Origin: Salvator merianae
Lineage: Eukaryota; Chordata; Lepidosauria; Squamata; Teiidae
Assembly (NCBI GenBank): GCA_003586115.2
Contig: QVOM02000115.1
Coordinates: 5,864,494-5,928,493, forward strand
Reading direction: 5' to 3'
DNA: 64,000 nucleotides
This document shows, one piece after another, positions 58,690 to 64,000 of the stretch. The notes beneath the pieces are model-generated. The model ran no database searches. It was not told the DNA's origin and was given only the letters and a program-made list of their open reading frames with translations. How positions within the stretch are numbered: the first letter of the stretch is position 1; each line of letters starts with the position of its first letter. The position numbers and the translations under genes are program-made.

Positions 58690-61600
58690 TACATATTTAG
58701 CTATAACACTTCTTCAACTACAGTTATGTATGACAGTACTCATCGATCACTGAGACAGTGATTTCCAAAAAAGGGGAAGGGAACACAACCTGGATGTTAC
58801 CATCAGCAGTCAGTACTTGGACAGCAGACTGAGCAGGCATGGAAGTCACTTGGGACATTTTCACACTTACCTCCCTTGGAATAGATTAACTAGTCTGCTC
58901 CAGCCCGTCCCAGTCTAAGGCCAGAAGATGCTGTCGATGTTGTGAGAGCTGGAACACTGTTGTCCTGGTCCAACATCGGCAGCAATGTGGACACGGTTTC
59001 CCTGTCCTGCTCCAGGTGAAATGTACTTCTGCTGCAAACACCATTTACCCTTCCCTGTGATTGGTCCATGTCCTTGTTGCTCCAGCACCTCAACTGATGC
59101 ACAAGGGAAGGTCAGAACTATCTCTGTGTCAGGGTTTCAAAGATACTCTTTGAAGCTTTCATAACAAACAATGGAAAATACTGCAGCCCCTTCTTCGAAG
59201 CTTATAAAAGCTTCAAAGAAGGGCCTGTGGCATTTTCCTTATTCTGGACCAGGTCCAGAAGTGCCAATGCCTAGACTGGAAGAGATGGTGTTAGTATGTT
59301 TGCAGACCTTTTGAAACAGGTCCACCACTAAAATGGGATGGAGAGCCCTTAGGACAGTTTTGGACCACAATGACATTAGTTCTATGTGGAAGAAGCATGT
59401 TTGGTTTGAATATTCTATGTGATGATAAAATGTATTGCATTTCTCTTTGAATTATAGTAATTATTTCCATATGTGTATCTATGCATATCAATAATCTCAT
59501 GAACATTTCATAAAAAAACTGTGTCCCTTTGGGCCTCCTTTTCGTTAACATGGAAATAGTCACTGGAATTGTGATGTACAAGTGTTTTGCTTAGTCTGAA
59601 AAGTGTCAGGTCTCTACAGGCATCCGTATCAAATGCTAATAAAGGGCTTAAACTTTTAATGATTGTACAATCTAACATTCATAAACCATTTTCTGACAAC
59701 TTCTGCTTCTCCCTAAAACAAAGAGGAGGCAGGTGGTCTCAAGGTCCTCTTGGATCCTCCTTTTTACCCAGCAGATGTGACAGAGACTTTGACTGCAGTC
59801 ACACTTTTAAGTTTTAGTCCATTTCTGGGATGGACAGGGAACTGAGGCTGTTTTCAGCCTCCTTTGGCCTAGTCATACCTACCATGCTGTTGCCTCTGCC
59901 GTTGATGCCACCTGAGCCCTTGTGGATCCTCTGGTAAAAGGTAAGCTTTAGCAGGGGGCTGGGTCCTCCCACAATGAAGTTTACATTTTGAAATAATTGG
60001 GGGGTAGTGGGGCAGAGGACAGTGGTGGGCGTTGGGAGGTGGCTGTGTCAGGAGGAAGTACTGGAGAGGCATTGGGGGGTTGACGTGAGTGTGGTGGAAG
60101 TGTTGTCGCTTTGGGGGATATCAAGAGGCAGTGGGAGGTGGCCACAGTGGTGGGGGAAAGTGGGGTGGTGGTGGTGGCATGTTGGGGGGGGGTCAGTAAG
60201 GCTGGCTAGGTCCATTTCTTGGTGAAACAGACTCACTGCTGGGATTATCCAAACTTAAGACAATCCCATTCCAGGCAAGAAAGGTCTCAGAAAAACCAGG
60301 AACACAATTTGGTGTCTGGTTTCCAAGGACTCAAGATGGCCTCCATTCTTTAAAAATATAAGGTGTAACTACAGTCTTTAAATCTCAAAATCTACGCTAT
60401 GGAAATGCCATAAACAGCCTCCGTTCCATCCTTAATAAGATGGTCCTCAAAGGGATGGGAAAATCAGTTTCCTTCTTTCTTTATTCCAAAGCTAATTATT
60501 CAGATTAATCCAAGTGCTTATGAGATCAAGGCCAGCTAAACAGTGCACACATCAGTCCTACTAACTATATTTGAAGAGAGATGTCTTTTACCCCCAAAGC
60601 ATCTATTCTGGATGCTCATAGCATCCGTAGTTGTGAAGATAGCTGATGTTTTCAGGTGAAACACTGAAGGTGGCAATGATAATTGTGCAAGTGTGATGTT
60701 TTTAGCTGAGCCATCTCACCTGTCTGAGATGGAGAAGAAGGAGAAATATATAAGATTTCTATGTTTGAAGAAACCTGTAACGTTTTGAGCACCTAGGGCT
60801 GGTTTTTCACATTAAATTACAAATTTATAAGGAGACTCCTTGCTGATTCTTTCTACGACTGCACAGACTTGCAAACCTCTTGTCTGAATACACATACCCA
60901 ATTAGCTTTCCAACAGATCTTTGTACTGTAAGTCTCCTGAAGTGGCTTTGTACTTTTAAAAACGGATTAACAAGAAAGAGAGCTAAAAGAGAAAATGGTA
61001 GAGAAGAGATTTCAAAAAAAATCTAAGAAAAACGTGACTTAAATCTGTTTAAAGTTAAAACACATTTCCACAGTGGTTAAGAACAATTATTACACTGTAA
61101 CTTTTTTTGGGTAAAGCAATTTACTTGTTCTTATATTTTATAGCTTATCTTTCTATTTTTTTTTTTTTAAAGATTTCAAAGTGGTGAATCCTCACAACCC
61201 CTCTATTAACTGAACAATAGCCACTGGTCCCATGGTTTCCTGGTGTGCTAGGATCTTCTTTTTCAGTAAGGTGGTACAGTAACAGTTGTTCTGTTTACAA
61301 ACTGGCACCAATGGTTCAGTCATGAGAATAAGACTTTTTGGCTGTTCAGTCCTACAGACATTGCCTGGGTCTCAAGTTGTGAAGGGCTTTTAAAGCTCTA
61401 CAGCACAGAGATCAAACCATCTACACTTATGAAGAAACTCAGTGACATTTATGAAGAAAAGATTCCTCCTACTTTGTGTGCTGACCTCGCCCCTATTTCA
61501 GAGCAGCAGCTGCATAAACATTGCTATTACTATAAATGTGCAAAATAGCTACCTCTGTACTGTCACAAACCAGGGGCCGCAGTTTCTGAAAATATCAAAG

Positions 61601-63440
61601 GAGGCAAACGAGACTTTCTTCAGGTGAGGGACTTTCATGGGCTACTTCCCTATAATTTGTGCACTTAACAATCAATAACAATTAGGGACAGGCTTGTTGC
61701 TGATTTAATGCTGCTCCCCAAAGCCCTCTTTCTCATTCCCGCTAACCCACACCCCTCCATCATGTTGCAGAAGTAGCTGCTGATTTGTAAAGCAAGGACT
61801 TGCGTTGCAACAAGCCGCCTCTATCATTACCTGTGAATGGATCAGAAGCACTTCAGGTCCCCTGGTTAGCAGAACACTTACTGCACAGAAGTGCTCAATT
61901 AAAGCACCCTTTCAGGCAATTACCGAGCATTACAGCCGCTCAGAAACAGAAAATAGCACTCCCCTTTACTCCAAAAGAGAGTGGATTTTTACCCCTTCAT
62001 CATTGCTCTATGCTTTTTTCCCCTTCTTTTGGTGGTGCGGAGTACAAAATATATTGCCACTTTCAAGATTCTTTTTAAAGCTCAAAATTCATTTATAACA
62101 CTTTGGGTTTATGTTCTTTAAACAAACTGCACATACAGGCTATCCCCTTGCTCAATTAATAAGTAACATGTGTCCCCTTTGACACATCCTAATAATTATA
62201 TAAGGCTCAAACTTACTTATGAGGTAAACACATCTAGAGCTGAATATGCTTAAAAACCCAAAGGCAGAAGTGTTCTGAGCTGATAAATTCAGAAGCTTAG
62301 CATAGGCAATGTTTTCAGTGATTACTGACTTGACAGACAACACCCTGAAGTAACTATTACACTAAAAATTATAATGCATCATCATTTAAATTTTAAATGA
62401 AGGTGCAGAATCAAGCACAACAATAGCCTGTCAGGAGGACTGATTATTCTGATTATTTGTAAAGATGGGGAAAATATTGACACCTTGCTGCCCTTTTCTC
62501 TATTGTTCCCGTACTCCCATCCAACACCTTCTTTGACAAGATAGGAAAGCTCCTTTTTCCTCAGAGGAATCAAGTAGGCAGGACACAAATTGGGACCATC
62601 CTGTCTGACAGCTATACAATGGAAGATGAAGAGGGGGATCAGGGTGACAGGAAAAGGTTGCAATATTGAAATAAAGGACAGTGACGGAGTTATGCCCTAT
62701 GACTTCCATAATCTAAGAGCACATGGCATTGCTTTCCTGCTGAAACTAAGCCAACAGAATTATATTACACCTGTATCAATCTGAGGAATAAGTTGTGAAA
62801 GCCATTAAAAAACCAACCAACCAACCAACAGTTCCATAAATATAAGGTTGTTTTTTTTTAAAAAAAAAATCAGCAATGCTTCCAATAAACTCTTTTTTCA
62901 CATTAATAGTTAGATACAGACTTACCCTAATTTAGGACCACACCAACACTGCTTAAGTCAGCAGCAAGAAGTTACCTCCATAAGTTAAGTCCGATGGCTG
63001 AAACTCAAGACAGTTTATGACCACTGCCACACTCCAAATGCTGGCCTGAGTCACATGGTGTGAAGCCCTGAATATTGGCTTGAACCATTATGCAGGACAC
63101 CTGTGACTGCAGGCCTCATTAGATCCAAATGATGCAGAGAATATAAAATACACATACTAAAACAGTAACAGTGCCTTAAAGTTTGCAAAAGTAAAAGTAA
63201 AATTTGAACTTCTGCTATTATTTCACAAAAAACAGTGGGAAGAATATGAGATCACAGCCTACTTAAGCTTATTTCTGTTCATTCAGATCATGATAGTCTG
63301 GTTTGGCCTGGCATATGAGTATGGCAATTGAGTGTCCTTTTGTTTTGTTTAGAAATCAATAACTGATAATCACAGGTAGCAATGCAAAGCTATGCAAGAA
63401 AGGTTTCTTTAAAAATCTCCAATGCAAGAAAACCAGTGGA
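58690..63440. other. Intronic sequence, nothing firmly recognised
   Basis: 59190-59225 has a palindrome (CTTCTTCGAAGCTTATAAAA then GCTTCAAAGAAG). 59900-60200 is G-rich simple-like sequence. 61640-62100 looks single-copy and may be conserved non-coding DNA (unproven). (CCAA)n at 62811-62829. No gene supported. Confidence 0.4.
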
Positions 63441-63444
63441 GAGT

Positions 63445-63625
63445 ATTACCTAGGAATACTAGGGTTCAAATCTGTACTCAGCCATAAAAGCTCACTAGAC
63501 AACCTTTCGCCAAGCATTGCATTTCAGCTTAATGTACCTTGCTTGGTTAGCATGAGGATAAAATAAGGAAAATAATGTCTGCTACTTGAGAAAAAAGTGG
63601 ATTATAAATACAAAAAGCAAGCAAG
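63445..63625 (+). mobile_element. tRNA-derived SINE (squamate core-SINE type)
   Basis: Contains a B-box-like GGGTTCAAATCTG, then CTCAGCCATAAAAGCTCACT, GCATGAGGATAAAATAAGG and a tail GTGGATTATAAATAC ending in (AGCA)n. The order matches the common squamate SINE with a 3' LINE-like tail. Degraded. Confidence 0.65.
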
Positions 63626-64000
63626 CAAGAAAAGAAATTAATAAGAAAACTGAAGCTGCCTTTGCGCAGAGTTATGGTTACCTGATGTTATTCCTGGTTT
63701 TATATCCACTTATAACTTGTAAACTCCTAAATTCTTGCCACAGGCAAAATAGGTTTTGACATTCAGGATTCATACAGAACAGACAACTGATTTACTTAGG
63801 AGGTCTGCCAACATCTTTGTGTGCAATATGCCTGAACTTATAATTCAGGCAATTTTGAAAGCATGAGAGATGTTTTTTGCATACTTTCGTAGTTTGCAAA
63901 AAGTTGGTTGGAACATGCTGATAAATAAGCACGTGTTAGAGAAACCATTGACAAACAATAGGAAACGGCTATCTATTCATCATTAGCAGGAACCTATGAA

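Noticed and set aside
7916..64000. tRNA, rRNA or other RNA genes
   Set aside because: Only degenerate B-box-like sequences within SINE fragments were seen; no complete cloverleaf or known RNA was found.

Overview
This window reads as vertebrate genomic DNA, most likely from a squamate reptile (lizard or snake). It is AT-rich, almost gene-free, and full of reptile-type interspersed repeats: CR1 LINEs whose 3' tail contains 'catctagtccagcatcctg' on the opposite strand, degenerate tRNA-derived SINEs, L2-like tails and many short inverted-repeat DNA elements. Nothing suggests a prokaryote, plasmid or virus.

Host gene. I recognise one host coding exon, 7780..7915 on the minus strand. It has clean splice sites and encodes a segment of the C-terminal region of the polarity scaffold PARD3B. 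On that reading the whole window lies inside PARD3B: positions below 7780 are the next downstream intron, and positions above 7915 belong to a very long upstream intron. I found no second exon, but small exons can be missed by eye.

Mobile DNA, left to right. 2075-5100 is an old minus-strand CR1 copy cut into pieces by a 1.5-kb inverted-repeat DNA element (3015..4555) and a 180-bp MITE (4829..5008), with another MITE just beyond it (5145..5328). 11.1 kb carries a Ty3/Gypsy-like pol fragment. 19074 to about 23535 is the most striking object: a nearly intact full-length CR1 with an intact esterase-type ORF1, an ORF2 broken by only one stop codon, and nine 14-bp repeats at its 5' end. 31.2-38.6 kb holds more MITEs and two further copies of the long 3-5 kb element, one abutting a MITE with a shared TAA. 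44-46.6 kb is a plus-strand CR1 split by a 667-bp DNA element. 51.7-52.1 kb is a CpG-rich fold-back element. 53.6-55.6 kb is an eroded relative of the intact CR1, lying between two ends that look like a hAT element. 57.85-58.69 kb is a possible 0.84-kb inverted-repeat element.

How the parts fit. The DNA elements fall into at least four families (called A to D here). All have ends beginning 5'-GG and are flanked by apparent 3-bp direct repeats. Where they interrupt CR1 copies, the uninterrupted CR1 gives the empty site, so the duplications can be read directly. The rest is intronic sequence with simple repeats and a few non-repetitive stretches that might be conserved non-coding elements; that last point is inference only.
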